Shown here in pieces: positions 18,268 through 27,216 of a DNA stretch of 64,000 bases (position 1 is its first letter; each line of letters opens with the position of its first letter). The stretch comes from Oceanobacillus alkalisoli (lineage in GTDB: Bacteria > Bacillota > Bacilli > Bacillales > Amphibacillaceae), in NCBI RefSeq assembly GCF_021556485.1, contig NZ_JAKGBW010000020.1, positions 1-64,000 on the forward strand, in the 5' to 3' direction. The notes below the pieces were generated by a model that saw only the letters and a program-made list of their open reading frames with translations, did no database searches and was not told the DNA's origin. Position numbers and translations under genes: made by a program.

Positions 18268-18765
18268 ATGGAGCATCCCGGCTTGGAAATTATCTTATGG
18301 ATTGTCATCGTCTTATTATTTATCGGAAGCTTCGTCGGGATTGTATTTCCGATTATTCCGTCGGTGCTATTTATCTGGTTAGGTTTCATTGTTTTTCAGT
18401 TTGGAATTGACAGTAGAGAACTGAATACGTTATTTTGGCTTGCAATGATTTTGTTAACCATCCTGCTAATCAGTTCAGATATCATTGCCAACAGTTACTT
18501 TGTGAAACGTTTTGGTGGCAGTAAAGCAGGAGAATGGGCTGCTGCTGTTGCTGTTATTATCGGTTCTTTTATTACACCGCCCTTTGGAATTATTTATGTT
18601 CCGTTTCTTGTCGTGTTCATCGTAGAAATGCTGATGAAGCGCACGATGAAGGAGGCATTTCGGGCTTCTATTGGGTCGTTGCTCGGATTTCTGGGCGGGA
18701 CGTTTGCAAAGATTACTTTACAATTTGTGATGATTGCATGGTTTTTCATTCTCATTATTTTTTAG
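18268..18765 (+). CDS. DUF456 membrane protein
   Basis: Small integral membrane protein of 165 aa, similar in size and pattern to B. subtilis YqgC (DUF456); function unknown. It has about five hydrophobic segments and Gly/Pro-rich turns (GIVFPIIPSVLFIWLGF, FGGSKAGEWAAA, ITPPFGIIYVPF). I start at ATG 18268. The open frame to 18082 is repeat sequence. No good ribosome binding site precedes this ATG, because the upstream bases belong to the family-D element, so expression may be impaired. Confidence 0.7.
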   Translation: MEHPGLEIILWIVIVLLFIGSFVGIVFPIIPSVLFIWLGFIVFQFGIDSRELNTLFWLAMILLTILLISSDIIANSYFVKRFGGSKAGEWAAAVAVIIGSFITPPFGIIYVPFLVVFIVEMLMKRTMKEAFRASIGSLLGFLGGTFAKITLQFVMIAWFFILIIF

Positions 18766-18811
18766 CGTGTGGTAAAATAATTTATAGTTGAAGTTAAAGG
18801 AGTTATGCCTT

Positions 18812-19645
18812 ATGGAATATCCTGCAAGAGTTATGACAATCGCGGGTTCTGCAGCTGGCGGGAGTGCAGGGATCCAAGCAGATTTGAAGACATTCCAAGA
18901 ACTCGATGTATATGGGATGAGTGTCGTTACCGCTATCGTTGGGAGGCACCCGGAAACGGAGAAAAATGTCCATCCCCAAACAATAGAAGCAATCGAAGCC
19001 CAATTTGATACAGCAATGCGTCAGGTTGGAACGGACGCCCTGAAAACGGGAATGCTATTCTCGAAAGAAGTAATTGACGTGGTCGCAGGGTTAATTGAAC
19101 AGTCGGATATTAAATCGGTTGTCATTGATCCGGTCATGGTCGGGAAACTTGATTCGAAGCTATTAAAAGATGATGCAATCGAGGCGTTGAGAAAGCGACT
19201 GATCCCGCTTGCTACCATTATTACACCAAACATTCCAGAAGCCAGGTTTCTGCTTGATGAGCGTGAGATAACAGATGTGGAAGCATTGAAGCAAGCAGCG
19301 ATTGACTTATACGAGCTTGGTTCTGAGTATGTACTTGTGAAAGGTGGCCGGCTGGATGGGCCTGCAGTTGACGTTTTATATGACGGGAAGACCCTAACTT
19401 TATTTGAAGCGCCGCGCATTGACACGGTGAATACGAGTGGTGCGGGTTGCTCATATTCTGCTGCAATTACAGCATACCTTGCGAAGGGGGAAACCGTGGA
19501 AACGGCGGTCGAACACGCGAAGAAATTTGTAACAACAGCAATCAATCATGGCTTCACGTACACCGAAATGGTTGGACCGACCTACCATGCTGCCCAGCGG
19601 AAATATGGTGATGCATTTGACATTAAAGTAGAGAAGGTTGAGTAG
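18812..19645 (+). CDS. pdxK: Pyridoxine/pyridoxal/pyridoxamine kinase (ThiD-like)
   Basis: Ribokinase-fold kinase of vitamin B6 salvage, 277 aa. The family includes ThiD (HMP kinase), but residue pattern and length resemble B. subtilis PdxK. The ATP site is in PNIPEARFLL and VKGGR, and the anion hole is the NTSGAGCSYS motif with Cys213, the cysteine typical of this dual-function subgroup (most ThiD proteins have Asp-containing GTGD). The start is ATG 18812 with AAAGGAG nine bases upstream; ATG 18788 gives an unlikely extension. Confidence 0.85.
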   Translation: MEYPARVMTIAGSAAGGSAGIQADLKTFQELDVYGMSVVTAIVGRHPETEKNVHPQTIEAIEAQFDTAMRQVGTDALKTGMLFSKEVIDVVAGLIEQSDIKSVVIDPVMVGKLDSKLLKDDAIEALRKRLIPLATIITPNIPEARFLLDEREITDVEALKQAAIDLYELGSEYVLVKGGRLDGPAVDVLYDGKTLTLFEAPRIDTVNTSGAGCSYSAAITAYLAKGETVETAVEHAKKFVTTAINHGFTYTEMVGPTYHAAQRKYGDAFDIKVEKVE

Positions 19646-19689
19646 GGGGAATAGCTTGACTTTACCCCCTTCTTTCTATATATTAAGGA

Positions 19690-19955
19690 TTAGAAAATAT
19701 GTGGAAACGTTGAAGCGGAATAGTATAATTTACTGTCTTTTACAGAGAGGAAATGGTCGGTGCGAATTTCCGGAAGACAGAAGTTAGAACCTGCCGTCTG
19801 AGTTCGCCATCAAGAGACTTTATTTGGTCTGTAAGATGTGCGCGGTGTAGAGCCGTTATTCGAAGGAAGTGTGCATGAATTCTCATGCAAACAAGGGTGG
19901 CACCACCACACGAAGGTCCCTTTTTATAGTGATAGGGGTCTTTTTTTATTGGTAA
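19690..19955 (+). promoter_or_regulatory. T-box riboswitch (proline) ahead of proS
   Basis: The leader carries the T-box core AGGGTGGCACCACC at 19894-19907, which pairs with the 3' end of uncharged tRNA. A terminator hairpin with a T run follows at about 19913-19948. In the upstream stem, GAAC at 19787-19790 runs into the triplet CCT at 19790-19792, a plausible proline specifier. A TATAAT at 19724-19729 is the likely -10. Low charged tRNA-Pro should favour antitermination and proS expression. Confidence 0.88.
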
Positions 19956-19979
19956 AAATAACATAAAGAGGTGTTTCTT

Positions 19980-21419
19980 TTGTCTAAAAAGAATAAAAAT
20001 TTCGTGGAAAAGATTACCGCGATGGAAGATGACTTTGCCCAGTGGTATACCGACGTTGTGAAACAGGCAGAGCTCGTTGATTATGGCTTAGTTAAAGGGA
20101 CAATGATTATCCGTCCTTACGGGTATGCGATTTGGGAAAATATTAAAGATGAATTGGACCGCATGATCAAAGAGACGGGCCATACGAATGTCCAGTTCCC
20201 ATTATTTATTCCGGAGAGCTGGCTGCAGAAAGAAGCAGATCACGTTGAAGGATTCGCACCGGAAGTAGCTTGGGTGACTCATGGTGGGGATGATGAGCTG
20301 CAGGAAAGAATTGCAGTCCGTCCTACGTCTGAAGTATTGTTCTGTGAATATTATTCGAGACATATTCATTCGTACCGCGACCTTCCGAAGCTGTATAACC
20401 AATGGGCGAACGTGGTGCGCTGGGAGAAGACAACTCGTCCATTCCTGCGTTCTTCCGAATTCCACTGGCAGGAAGGTCATACGGCACATGCGACTGACAA
20501 AGATGCAGAAATCGAAACAGCGAAAATGCTTGATGTTTACGCAGACTTAGTCGAGAACTATATGGCGATTCCACTATATAAGGGACAGAAGACAGATAGT
20601 GAAAAGTTTGCTGGAGCAAAATATACGCTAACGATTGAAGCGTTAATGCACGACGGGAAAGCATTGCAGTCTGGAACGAGCCACCATTTCGGTTCCGGTT
20701 TCGCGGAAGCATTTGATATTACGTATCTGGATGAAAATGGGGACAGCCAATACGTCCACCAGTCATCTTGGGGACTTTCTACAAGAATTATGGGTGCGCT
20801 GATTATGGTTCACGGGGATAACCGCGGCTTGGTTGTACCACCGAAGATTGCTCCAACACAAGCGATGATTATTCCGATTGCACAACATAAGGAAGGCGTA
20901 CTTGATAAAGCGTATGACTTGCGTGGCCAGCTTAAAAATCTTGTTCGTGTCGATATTGATGCAAGTGACAAGATGCCGGGCTGGAAATTTAACGAATATG
21001 AGATGAAGGGAATCCCGGTTCGTATTGAACTAGGACCGAAAGATATAGAGAAGGAGCAAGTTGTTCTTGTCCGCAGGGATACCGGTGAGAAGGAATTTGT
21101 CGCGCTTAGCGATCTGGAGAAGCGTCTACCGGAATTACTTGATGAAGTTCAACAGAATCTTTACGATAAGGCACTTGCTCACCGTAACGAGAAGACGAAT
21201 TCCGTTACAACGATGGAAGAATTTGCAAAAGTGCTCGAAGAAAAAGGCGGTTTCTTGAAAGCAATGTGGTGTGGAGACGAAGCGTGTGAAGAGAAGATCC
21301 AAGAAGAAACGACAGCAACTTCACGTTGTATCCCATTTGAACAAGAGAAGTTAGCGGAAACTTGTGTGTGCTGCGGTAAACCAGCGAAAGAGATGGTTAT
21401 TTGGGCGAAAGCTTATTAA
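19980..21419 (+). CDS. proS: Prolyl-tRNA synthetase, archaeal/eukaryotic type
   Basis: Charges tRNA-Pro. At 479 aa and without an editing insertion it belongs to the short archaeal-type class, not the 560-aa bacterial ProRS of B. subtilis. Class II motifs include [13 protein letters not shown], the proline-site [16 protein letters not shown] and motif 3 in [15 protein letters not shown]-terminal cysteine-rich zinc domain (CGDEAC and [10 protein letters not shown]) ends in an Ala-Tyr carboxylate, as usual for this class. TTG 19980 lies six bases after AAGAGGTG. It is controlled by the T-box just upstream. Whether a second ProRS exists cannot be seen. Confidence 0.93.
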   Translation: MSKKNKNFVEKITAMEDDFAQWYTDVVKQAELVDYGLVKGTMIIRPYGYAIWENIKDELDRMIKETGHTNVQFPLFIPESWLQKEADHVEGFAPEVAWVTHGGDDELQERIAVRPTSEVLFCEYYSRHIHSYRDLPKLYNQWANVVRWEKTTRPFLRSSEFHWQEGHTAHATDKDAEIETAKMLDVYADLVENYMAIPLYKGQKTDSEKFAGAKYTLTIEALMHDGKALQSGTSHHFGSGFAEAFDITYLDENGDSQYVHQSSWGLSTRIMGALIMVHGDNRGLVVPPKIAPTQAMIIPIAQHKEGVLDKAYDLRGQLKNLVRVDIDASDKMPGWKFNEYEMKGIPVRIELGPKDIEKEQVVLVRRDTGEKEFVALSDLEKRLPELLDEVQQNLYDKALAHRNEKTNSVTTMEEFAKVLEEKGGFLKAMWCGDEACEEKIQEETTATSRCIPFEQEKLAETCVCCGKPAKEMVIWAKAY

Positions 21420-21424
21420 TTAGA

Positions 21425-21481
21425 GTATATAAAAGCGGGACAATCAGGTTTTGAACCTGTTTGACCCGCTTTTAGTATATA
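21425..21481 (+). terminator. Terminator after proS
   Basis: A long stem pairs AAAAGCGGG with CCCGCTTTT, extended by TATA repeats on both sides, with an internal CAGGTT/AACCTG stem. It ends the proS transcript. Confidence 0.85.
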
Positions 21482-21567
21482 TGGAGGAATTAAAGGAGTA
21501 TAATCGAAATTTGAGTTTACGGAATAAAATTACCACTTAAAATATTTGCCTATTTTTAATAAAAAAA

Positions 21568-21596
21568 TTGTGTTTTTTACACTTTTAAATTATAAT
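21568..21596 (+). promoter_or_regulatory. SigA promoter of the AbrB-Doc module
   Basis: TTGTGT at 21568-21573 and a perfect TATAAT at 21591-21596 are separated by 17 bp, about 90 bp ahead of the antitoxin gene. Confidence 0.7.
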
Positions 21597-21682
21597 ATAC
21601 TCAAGATGTTATTACTGTACTAACTGTAATACGATTTATCGTTTAAACTTTGCCATTTTCGAGAAGAATGGGAGGAGAAGAA

Positions 21683-21934
21683 ATGGCGGTGAAAGAAGTG
21701 GAAAGGAAAATTACTAAAATTGGTAATAGCGTTGGGGTAACAATTCCACAGGAAGTATTGAATCACTTAAAAGTAAAGCAAGGTGATGCCGTCAAATTTA
21801 TATTGGAGAAAGACGGCAGTGTATCTATAAAAAAACCTGTAAATATGGACTTTTTAGACCAGGAGTTTTTAGAAGGGTTAGAAGACCTTTTTGAAAACTA
21901 TGATGATACGCTGAGGAACCTTTCAGACAGATAA
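21683..21934 (+). CDS. AbrB/SpoVT-type antitoxin
   Basis: Swapped-hairpin DNA-binding protein of 83 aa. The motif KITKIGNSVGVTIPQEVLNHLKV (with spacing typical of AbrB/MazE folds) lies at residues 8-30. The acidic C-terminal tail (DFLDQEFLEGLEDLFENYDD) is likely to wrap the partner toxin. ATG 21683 follows GGGAGGAG. The gene ends one base before the Doc toxin start. It should neutralise the toxin and repress its own promoter. Confidence 0.85.
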   Translation: MAVKEVERKITKIGNSVGVTIPQEVLNHLKVKQGDAVKFILEKDGSVSIKKPVNMDFLDQEFLEGLEDLFENYDDTLRNLSDR

Positions 21935-22327
21935 ATGGTCCGATATCTAAATGACAGGGAAGTTATTTTTATAAATGCTGCCGTGATAAAACGTTATACC
22001 CCTGAAGAACAGATAGGTGTTAAAGATACAAACATGCTATTTAGTGCAATAGAAAGACCGAAACAAACAGTGTTTGGTAAAGATGCATACCCTACAATAT
22101 GGTTAAAAGCTGCGGCTTTGTATGCTAGAATTTCGCAAAACCATGCTTTCCATAATGGTAATAAACGAACGAGTTTCGCATGCATGAAACAGTTTTTATG
22201 GGTAAATGGATACCAGTTTAAAGCAAGTCAAAAAGAAGCTGAAGATTATACTGTTTATTTAGTAGTTGAAAAGCCGGAAATTGAGGATATTGCAGATTGG
22301 ATAGAAAAGCATACAGAATCAAGGTAA
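21935..22327 (+). CDS. doc: Doc (death-on-curing) toxin, Fic fold
   Basis: Fic/Doc-family toxin of 130 aa. The catalytic loop HAFHNGNKRTSF (His70 to Arg78) matches the Doc motif HxFxxxNKR. P1 Doc is a kinase that phosphorylates EF-Tu and halts translation. The protein has only the compact Doc core, without an inhibitory helix, so it depends on the antitoxin encoded immediately upstream (stop and start directly adjacent). A terminator follows. Pairing of Doc with an AbrB-type rather than Phd-type antitoxin is known in Bacillota. Confidence 0.88.
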   Translation: MVRYLNDREVIFINAAVIKRYTPEEQIGVKDTNMLFSAIERPKQTVFGKDAYPTIWLKAAALYARISQNHAFHNGNKRTSFACMKQFLWVNGYQFKASQKEAEDYTVYLVVEKPEIEDIADWIEKHTESR

Positions 22328-22329
22328 TC

Positions 22330-22365
22330 AAATAACCACACGCTTCATACGGAGTGGTTATTTTT
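22330..22365 (+). terminator. Terminator after doc
   Basis: Arms AAATAACCAC and GTGGTTATTT close a 14-base loop and end in a T run. Confidence 0.8.
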
Positions 22366-22493
22366 GTTATATTTTGTCTCGCAGGCTTCTCAATGATAAA
22401 ATATAAAAGTATAATTGTGTTAAAAGATGCATGCACGTATAACTGGGCTAGAGAATAAATATAGCTAATGAAATCATTTTGGAGGATTGGAGC

Positions 22494-23594
22494 ATGAAAA
22501 AAAGAGTTGGCTTGATTTTTGGCGGGAAATCGGCGGAACATGAAGTTTCGTTGCAATCGGCAAAAAATGTATTAGAAGCGATGGATAAAGATAAATATGA
22601 TGTGACATTAATCGGGATTGATAAAGAGGGAAGATGGCATTTGCATGATTCATCACAGTTTCTGTTAAATGCCAATGATCCGAAGTTGATTGCCTTGAAT
22701 AAAACAAATGAAGGGATTGCCTTTGTACCGGGCGAAACGGATAAAAAGTTAAAGAAAGCTAATGACTCGGCGGCACTTGATCAGCTCGATGTTATTTTTC
22801 CAATCCTGCATGGAACACTTGGGGAAGATGGCAGTATCCAAGGAATGCTGCGTGTTGCAAATATTCCCTTCGTTGGTTCCAACGTACTTGGTTCTGCAAT
22901 CAGTATGGATAAGGATGTTGCGAAACGCCTTCTAAAAGATGCAGGTCTCAAGGTTGCCGGATCTTACACGTTCACCCGTGCAACGAAAGGAAATATCTCT
23001 TTTGCAGAGATAGAAAGAAACCTTGGACTGCCATTATTTATTAAACCAGCGAATCAGGGGTCTTCGGTTGGTGTCAGTAAGGTCGAGTCAGCGGAAGAAT
23101 TTGAAGAGGCAATTGCTGAAGCTTTTAAATATGATCACAAGATTCTCATTGAGGAAGCAATCCAAGGAAGAGAAATCGAATGCTCTATCTTAGGAAATGA
23201 GTATCCGGAAGCATCCATTCCCGGTGAAATCGTGGCAACCAATGACTTCTATTCCTATGAAGCGAAGTATATCGATGAGAGTGGAGCAACACTCGAAATC
23301 CCGGCGAAATTAGATGACAGCCAGATGAAAGTAATCCAGGAGGTTGCAGTTAAGGCTTTCCAAGCATTGAATTGTGAAGGAATGGCACGGGTTGATGTAT
23401 TTCTAACGGAAGCAAATGAAATTATTATTAATGAGATCAATACGATTCCTGGATTTACTAAAATCAGTATGTACCCTAAATTATGGGAACTCTCCGGTAT
23501 TCCGTACAGCGAGCTTATCGACCGGGTGATTGAGCTGGCGATAGAGCGCCATGAGCGTGACGCAGGACTAGAGAGTTCGTTTGAAGCGGAATAA
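22494..23594 (+). CDS. ddl: D-alanine--D-alanine ligase
   Basis: ATP-grasp enzyme joining two D-Ala for peptidoglycan, 366 aa. Recognisable parts are FGGKSAEHEVSLQSA at the N-terminus, the ATP-binding FIKPANQGSSVGVSK, EAIQGREIECSILG and the metal/phosphate site EINTIPGFTKISMYPKLW. ATG 22494 follows GGAGG seven bases upstream; an ORF start at 22479 has no ribosome binding site. In B. subtilis ddl precedes murF and cshA; here neither is adjacent, showing local rearrangement. Confidence 0.95.
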   Translation: MKKRVGLIFGGKSAEHEVSLQSAKNVLEAMDKDKYDVTLIGIDKEGRWHLHDSSQFLLNANDPKLIALNKTNEGIAFVPGETDKKLKKANDSAALDQLDVIFPILHGTLGEDGSIQGMLRVANIPFVGSNVLGSAISMDKDVAKRLLKDAGLKVAGSYTFTRATKGNISFAEIERNLGLPLFIKPANQGSSVGVSKVESAEEFEEAIAEAFKYDHKILIEEAIQGREIECSILGNEYPEASIPGEIVATNDFYSYEAKYIDESGATLEIPAKLDDSQMKVIQEVAVKAFQALNCEGMARVDVFLTEANEIIINEINTIPGFTKISMYPKLWELSGIPYSELIDRVIELAIERHERDAGLESSFEAE

Positions 23595-23618
23595 TAATTT
23601 AAGTGATTGAAGATAAGA

Positions 23619-23650
23619 ACACACCTTAGCTAAAATAGGGTGTGTTTTTT
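23619..23650 (+). terminator. Terminator after ddl
   Basis: AACACACC and GGTGTGTT arms with a 13-base loop and a T run. Confidence 0.82.
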
Positions 23651-23720
23651 GCTGTAGATGCTGGATTTTGAAACTTAAGTGATAAGGCTGACGGATAACT
23701 GGATAGGGAGGCAAATATTT

Positions 23721-24558
23721 TTGATTGCAGAGATGTATAAGCGACGAGAAAAGTTTGGTTATGGTTTTCTTGGAGCTACTTTATTACATTACATATTCCG
23801 TGGTGGATGTTCCCGTTCCGGCTATTGAATGAATCGATGCTCGAGCTTTTTCCGTTAACTTACGGATTCATTGCTTATAATGAGGAAGTAAAGTTTACTT
23901 ATCGGAAGCAAGGTTGGTTAAAGCGAGTGAGGCTAACAATTTTTGACAAAGACAATAAGGAAATCGGAAAATACCTACAAGAAGAATTCAAAACTTTATT
24001 CCATATCAAAGGAAACTTATTGAATGAGCAAGGGAAATTGCTTCTAAATATTAAAGCATTTGGTTTTTCTGGGGTGAAAGGGTACTCGAATTCTTATTCT
24101 TAATCTCATTCTTGTTGGTGCCTACTTGTTATTGAAATTCAATCCCCCATTAGATGTTGGAACAATTGCTTTTACGGAGGATCATAAATCAGTTATCGTT
24201 GGTGTAGGCAATCGAGGTTTTGGAGATGTGAAAATTCTAGAAGTTACCGTAAACAATGAGGAGAACCCTTTAGAAACAAAGTACAAGTTAGTGACAGTTT
24301 GCAAGGCTTTATCTTATTAGAGGATTTTACTAGGGAAGAAGCACAAGAATATCATTTCACTAATATCGCTGACGTAGTGATAAAACAGGAACGTCACCTG
24401 CTTCTAATTTTGAAAAATTAGACGAGGGAACTGTTACAGAAGATGATGAAATTTATGGGATTAGTATTATTCATACTGGGGAAATAGCAAATGTTCATTT
24501 AGAATATAGTCATTTCGGAATGAAATTTAATGAGACGGTATATGTAAAAAGCTATTGA
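23721..24558 (+). pseudogene. Multiply frameshifted membrane-protein gene of unknown function
   Basis: A good GGGAGG ribosome binding site precedes TTG 23721, but the reading frame breaks at least four times: near 23795, 24085, 24305 and 24395. Joining the frames gives about 275 residues with an N-terminal segment MYKRREKFGYGFLGATLLH, two basic or amphipathic stretches, a clear membrane helix (LILNLILVGAYLLL near 24115) and an extracellular-like C-terminal half ending in FNETVYVKSY. I do not recognise the family. The longest intact pieces are 98 and 64 codons (23807-24103, 24126-24320), so the gene is dead unless the sequence has errors. Confidence 0.65.
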
Positions 24559-24592
24559 CAAAAGCGCTCGAATTCAATACAGAGCGCTTTTG
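24559..24592. terminator. Bidirectional terminator before gpx
   Basis: Perfect 11-bp arms CAAAAGCGCTC and GAGCGCTTTTG lie between the frameshifted gene and the minus-strand peroxidase gene. Confidence 0.78.
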
Positions 24593-24621
24593 CAGGAGCT
24601 ATTACGAGCGCTGTATAAAAC

Positions 24622-25101
24622 TTAAGCGCCAATTAAATTTTCAATTTCCTTTTTCAATTTCGCTGGTTCTTTCTGAGGTGCGAAACGATCTACTACGTCA
24701 CCATTCTTATCAACGAGAAATTTTGTGAAATTCCATTTGATATCCTCGGTTAATATCCCTTTCTGTTCACTCGTTAAATACTTGAACAAAGGATGAGCAT
24801 TATCCCCTTTTACCTCAACCTTACTGAACATCGGGAAGGAAACACCATAATTGGCGGAGCAGAATGCAGCAATTTCGCCGTCTGATCCAGGATCCTGGCC
24901 ACCGAATTGGTTACATGGGAAACCTAAGATTTCGAAATTATCATTGCCAACCTCATCATACAGCTTCTGTAACCCTTGGAATTGCGGTGTGAATCCACAC
25001 TCACTTGCTGTATTTACGATAAGCAGCACTTTTCCCTCAAAGTCTCTAAGGGACTTGTCCTCGCCATGAATTGTTTTTGCATGGTAACTATAAATACTCA
25101 C
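24622..25101 (-). CDS. bsaA: Glutathione peroxidase family, thioredoxin-dependent peroxidase
   Basis: Cysteine homologue of glutathione peroxidase, 159 aa, similar to B. subtilis BsaA. It reduces hydroperoxides, most likely with thioredoxin. The peroxidatic cysteine is in NTASECGFTPQ (Cys35). The partner Gln69 is in FPCNQFGGQ, and Trp123 and Asn124 are in KWNFTKF; Cys63 or Cys81 could resolve the disulfide. I start at GTG 25101 (reads MSIY, nine bases after AAAGGAGG), because homologues begin this way; ATG 25107 is only three bases from that site. Confidence 0.88.
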   Translation of the reverse strand: MSIYSYHAKTIHGEDKSLRDFEGKVLLIVNTASECGFTPQFQGLQKLYDEVGNDNFEILGFPCNQFGGQDPGSDGEIAAFCSANYGVSFPMFSKVEVKGDNAHPLFKYLTSEQKGILTEDIKWNFTKFLVDKNGDVVDRFAPQKEPAKLKKEIENLIGA

Positions 25102-25116
25102 GAACATCAGCCTCCT

Positions 25117-25154
25117 TTATCACGCATTAACGGTCTGTAATACCCCACTGAATG
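25117..25154 (-). repeat. Short dispersed repeat (family E), copy at the gpx start
   Basis: Read on the minus strand it gives CATTCAGTGGGGTATTACAG, then ACCGTTAATGCGTGATAA, ending directly at the AAAGGAGG ribosome binding site of the peroxidase gene. It may therefore form part of the gene's promoter and leader. Matches the copies near 12465 and 39009. Confidence 0.7.
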
Positions 25155-25221
25155 CGGTTCTCCTTTATTTAAGGAAAACCATGCCTAAGGTTGACGGTGT
25201 AACTGTATAAGTCGAAACAGT

Positions 25222-25439
25222 TTATGATTCAATTTCGCTATCTGCTATTTGTACATAGGTTATAATTTGGGCACCACTTCCGCCAAACGCAAGTACATAA
25301 TACTCATTTTTCTTAATATCGAAAACGTGAACGCCAGTTATTTCTTCTCCTGGCGTTATCTCCCCTTCTAATAAACTTTCAAATAACGCTTCCTCGATTT
25401 TATCTGGATAATCCAGTAAGGCTGGATTCAGAGTAGCAG
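25222..25439 (-). pseudogene. Remnant of an unidentified gene
   Basis: On the minus strand about 70 codons read LNPALLDYPDKIEEAL and continue through PGEEITGVHVFDIKKNEYY to a stop at 25222. The composition is protein-like, but no start codon or ribosome binding site is present before an in-frame stop at 25440-25442. It looks like the C-terminal end of a lost gene. Family not recognised. The remainder of 25440-25680 has only a weak 40-codon plus-strand frame (25507-25629) without a ribosome binding site. Confidence 0.45.
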
Positions 25440-25686
25440 TTCACTCATGTTGTTTAAACACCCAACAACAATTAACAGAACTTTTTGAACTTATCTTGTG
25501 CTGAATATGGATAAAGCGAAATATTTCTTAGTTCGAAGTATAGCAAGCACCATAACAGCTGTCAAAAAGGTAAAGGAATTCTTGAAGATGGTATCGCCAG
25601 AACACATGAATGAACAACTGGTATTGTAAGCTTGCTGATTGGTATCAATTAGCAGTGCTGACACGCTTTTTATTTTTTCTTATTTT

Positions 25687-25695
25687 TGTTATACT
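25687..25695 (+). promoter_or_regulatory. Extended -10 promoter ahead of trhO
   Basis: TG-T-TATACT is an extended -10 element about 80 bp upstream of the trhO start. No clear -35 is visible. Confidence 0.45.
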
Positions 25696-25775
25696 AGACT
25701 TTATGCAAGATGATAAATAGCAAAAACACCAAACATTTGTATCTTGCAAATATAAATGATAGGTGGTAACACAAA

Positions 25776-26741
25776 ATGGAGAAAGAAAAGTATCAGGTCT
25801 TGCTGTACTATAACTATGTACACATTGAAGACCCTGAAGCCTTCGCAGCAGAACATTTGAAGTTCTGTAAAGAAGCAGGATTGAAAGGCCGGATTTTAGT
25901 TGCTGAAGAAGGAATCAACGGAACAGTATCCGGTACAATTGAACAAACTCAACAATATATGGATATGATGCATGCAGACGAGCGTTTCAAGGACATAGTA
26001 TTCAAAATTGATGAGCATGAGGGGCATGCGTTTAAGAAAATGCATGTGCGTCCACGTAAAGAACTCGTGACATTACGTCTTGAGGATGATATTGATCCGC
26101 TTGAGCTTACTGGGAAATATTTAGAGCCAAAAGATTTCCGTGCGGCGATGGAACGTGATGACGTGGTCATTTTGGATGCTCGTAATGATTATGAATATGA
26201 TCTCGGTCATTTTCGTGGTGCCATTCGTCCAGACATCGAAACGTTCCGTGAACTCCCGGACTGGGTCCGCGAGAACCGCGACATGTTTGAAGGAAAGAAA
26301 ATTTTGACGTATTGTACAGGCGGGATCCGTTGTGAGAAATTCTCAGGCTGGCTCGTTCGTGAAGGCTTTGAAGATGTCGCTCAGCTTCATGGCGGAATTG
26401 CTGTATACGGGAAAGACCCGGAAGTACAAGGTGACCTTTGGGACGGGAAAATGTATGTATTTGATGAACGAATATCTGTTCCAGTCAATCAAAGAGAACA
26501 TGTCATCGTCGGAAAAGATTACTTTGACGGCGAGCCGTGCGAACGCTACGTCAATTGTGCGAATCCGGAATGTAACAGACAAATGCTCACTTCAGAAGAG
26601 AATGAACATAAGTATCTTCGGGGCTGCTCCCATGAGTGCCGCGTCACTCCGCGCAACCTTTATGTGAAAGAGCAGAACCTGTCTGAAGAAGAAGTCGCAG
26701 AACGCCTGCAGGCACTTGAAGAAGAAAAACAGCATGCTTAA
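25776..26741 (+). CDS. trhO: tRNA uridine(34) hydroxylase, rhodanese type
   Basis: Hydroxylates wobble U34 of certain tRNAs, a step toward 5-methoxyuridine in Bacillus (family formerly YceA/YbfQ). Length 321 aa. The N-terminal half is an acylphosphatase-like fold ([12 protein letters not shown]). The rhodanese domain spans about 120-215 with the catalytic loop CTGGIRCEK (Cys180). A C-terminal cysteine-rich segment ([16 protein letters not shown]) probably binds zinc. Single gene between its own promoter and terminator. Confidence 0.92.
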   Translation: MEKEKYQVLLYYNYVHIEDPEAFAAEHLKFCKEAGLKGRILVAEEGINGTVSGTIEQTQQYMDMMHADERFKDIVFKIDEHEGHAFKKMHVRPRKELVTLRLEDDIDPLELTGKYLEPKDFRAAMERDDVVILDARNDYEYDLGHFRGAIRPDIETFRELPDWVRENRDMFEGKKILTYCTGGIRCEKFSGWLVREGFEDVAQLHGGIAVYGKDPEVQGDLWDGKMYVFDERISVPVNQREHVIVGKDYFDGEPCERYVNCANPECNRQMLTSEENEHKYLRGCSHECRVTPRNLYVKEQNLSEEEVAERLQALEEEKQHA

Positions 26742-26742
26742 T

Positions 26743-26782
26743 AAAAAGGAGAACTTCCTGATGGGTGGAAGTTCTCCTTTTT
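26743..26782 (+). terminator. Terminator after trhO
   Basis: A perfect 16-bp stem (AAAAAGGAGAACTTCC and its complement) with an 8-base loop and T run. Confidence 0.9.
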
Positions 26783-26868
26783 ATGCTCAATGGTAACAAA
26801 ATCCATAATTAAATACAAAAAAATCTGAAATGTTAACGGATTCTTTTGGGAATTGTAATAAAAAATAC

Positions 26869-26897
26869 TTGCATTTTTCCGTGCTACCATGTAAAGT
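26869..26897 (+). promoter_or_regulatory. Promoter and long leader of cspD
   Basis: TTGCAT at 26869-26874 and TAAAGT at 26892-26897 are 17 bp apart. They predict a leader of about 105 nt before the cold-shock gene, containing the loose inverted repeat AATACTTTA/TAAAAGTATT around 26925-26967. Long structured leaders are typical of csp mRNAs; thermosensing here is inferred. Confidence 0.55.
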
Positions 26898-27009
26898 AGA
26901 ATGTGCAAATGGAAATTGATTAGCAATACTTTACGATCTCTTTTTCAAGTGGTGTAAAAGTATTACAGATTCAATTACTTTGCACGATATCGAAAAGGAG
27001 GTCATTTAA

Positions 27010-27207
27010 ATGACTGGTAAAGTAAAATGGTTTAATGCAGAAAAAGGTTTCGGTTTCATCGAGCGTGAAGATGGCGATGATGTATTCGTACACTTCTCAG
27101 CTATCCAAGCGGAAGGCTTCAAGACGCTAGAAGAAGGTCAAGAAGTTGAGTTCGAAATCGTTGAAGGCGATCGTGGCCCACAAGCGGCTAACGTAACTCG
27201 TTTATAA
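27010..27207 (+). CDS. cspD: Cold-shock protein, CspD-like
   Basis: Single-domain OB-fold RNA chaperone of 65 aa. Both nucleic-acid-binding motifs are present, KGFGFIE (RNP1) and VFVHFSAI (RNP2), with the start [13 protein letters not shown]. It binds single-stranded RNA and DNA and prevents secondary structure in the cold. Strong ribosome binding site AAAGGAGG. The exact paralogue (CspB, C or D) cannot be fixed from one gene. A terminator follows. Confidence 0.93.
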   Translation: MTGKVKWFNAEKGFGFIEREDGDDVFVHFSAIQAEGFKTLEEGQEVEFEIVEGDRGPQAANVTRL

Positions 27208-27216
27208 TTCAAATAC

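Noticed and set aside
19740-19964. Minus-strand frame of 74 codons
   Set aside because: It is the complement of the T-box leader; no ribosome binding site and no protein-like pattern.
25507-25629. Possible 40-codon plus-strand gene
   Set aside because: No ribosome binding site and no recognisable family; lies among gene remnants.
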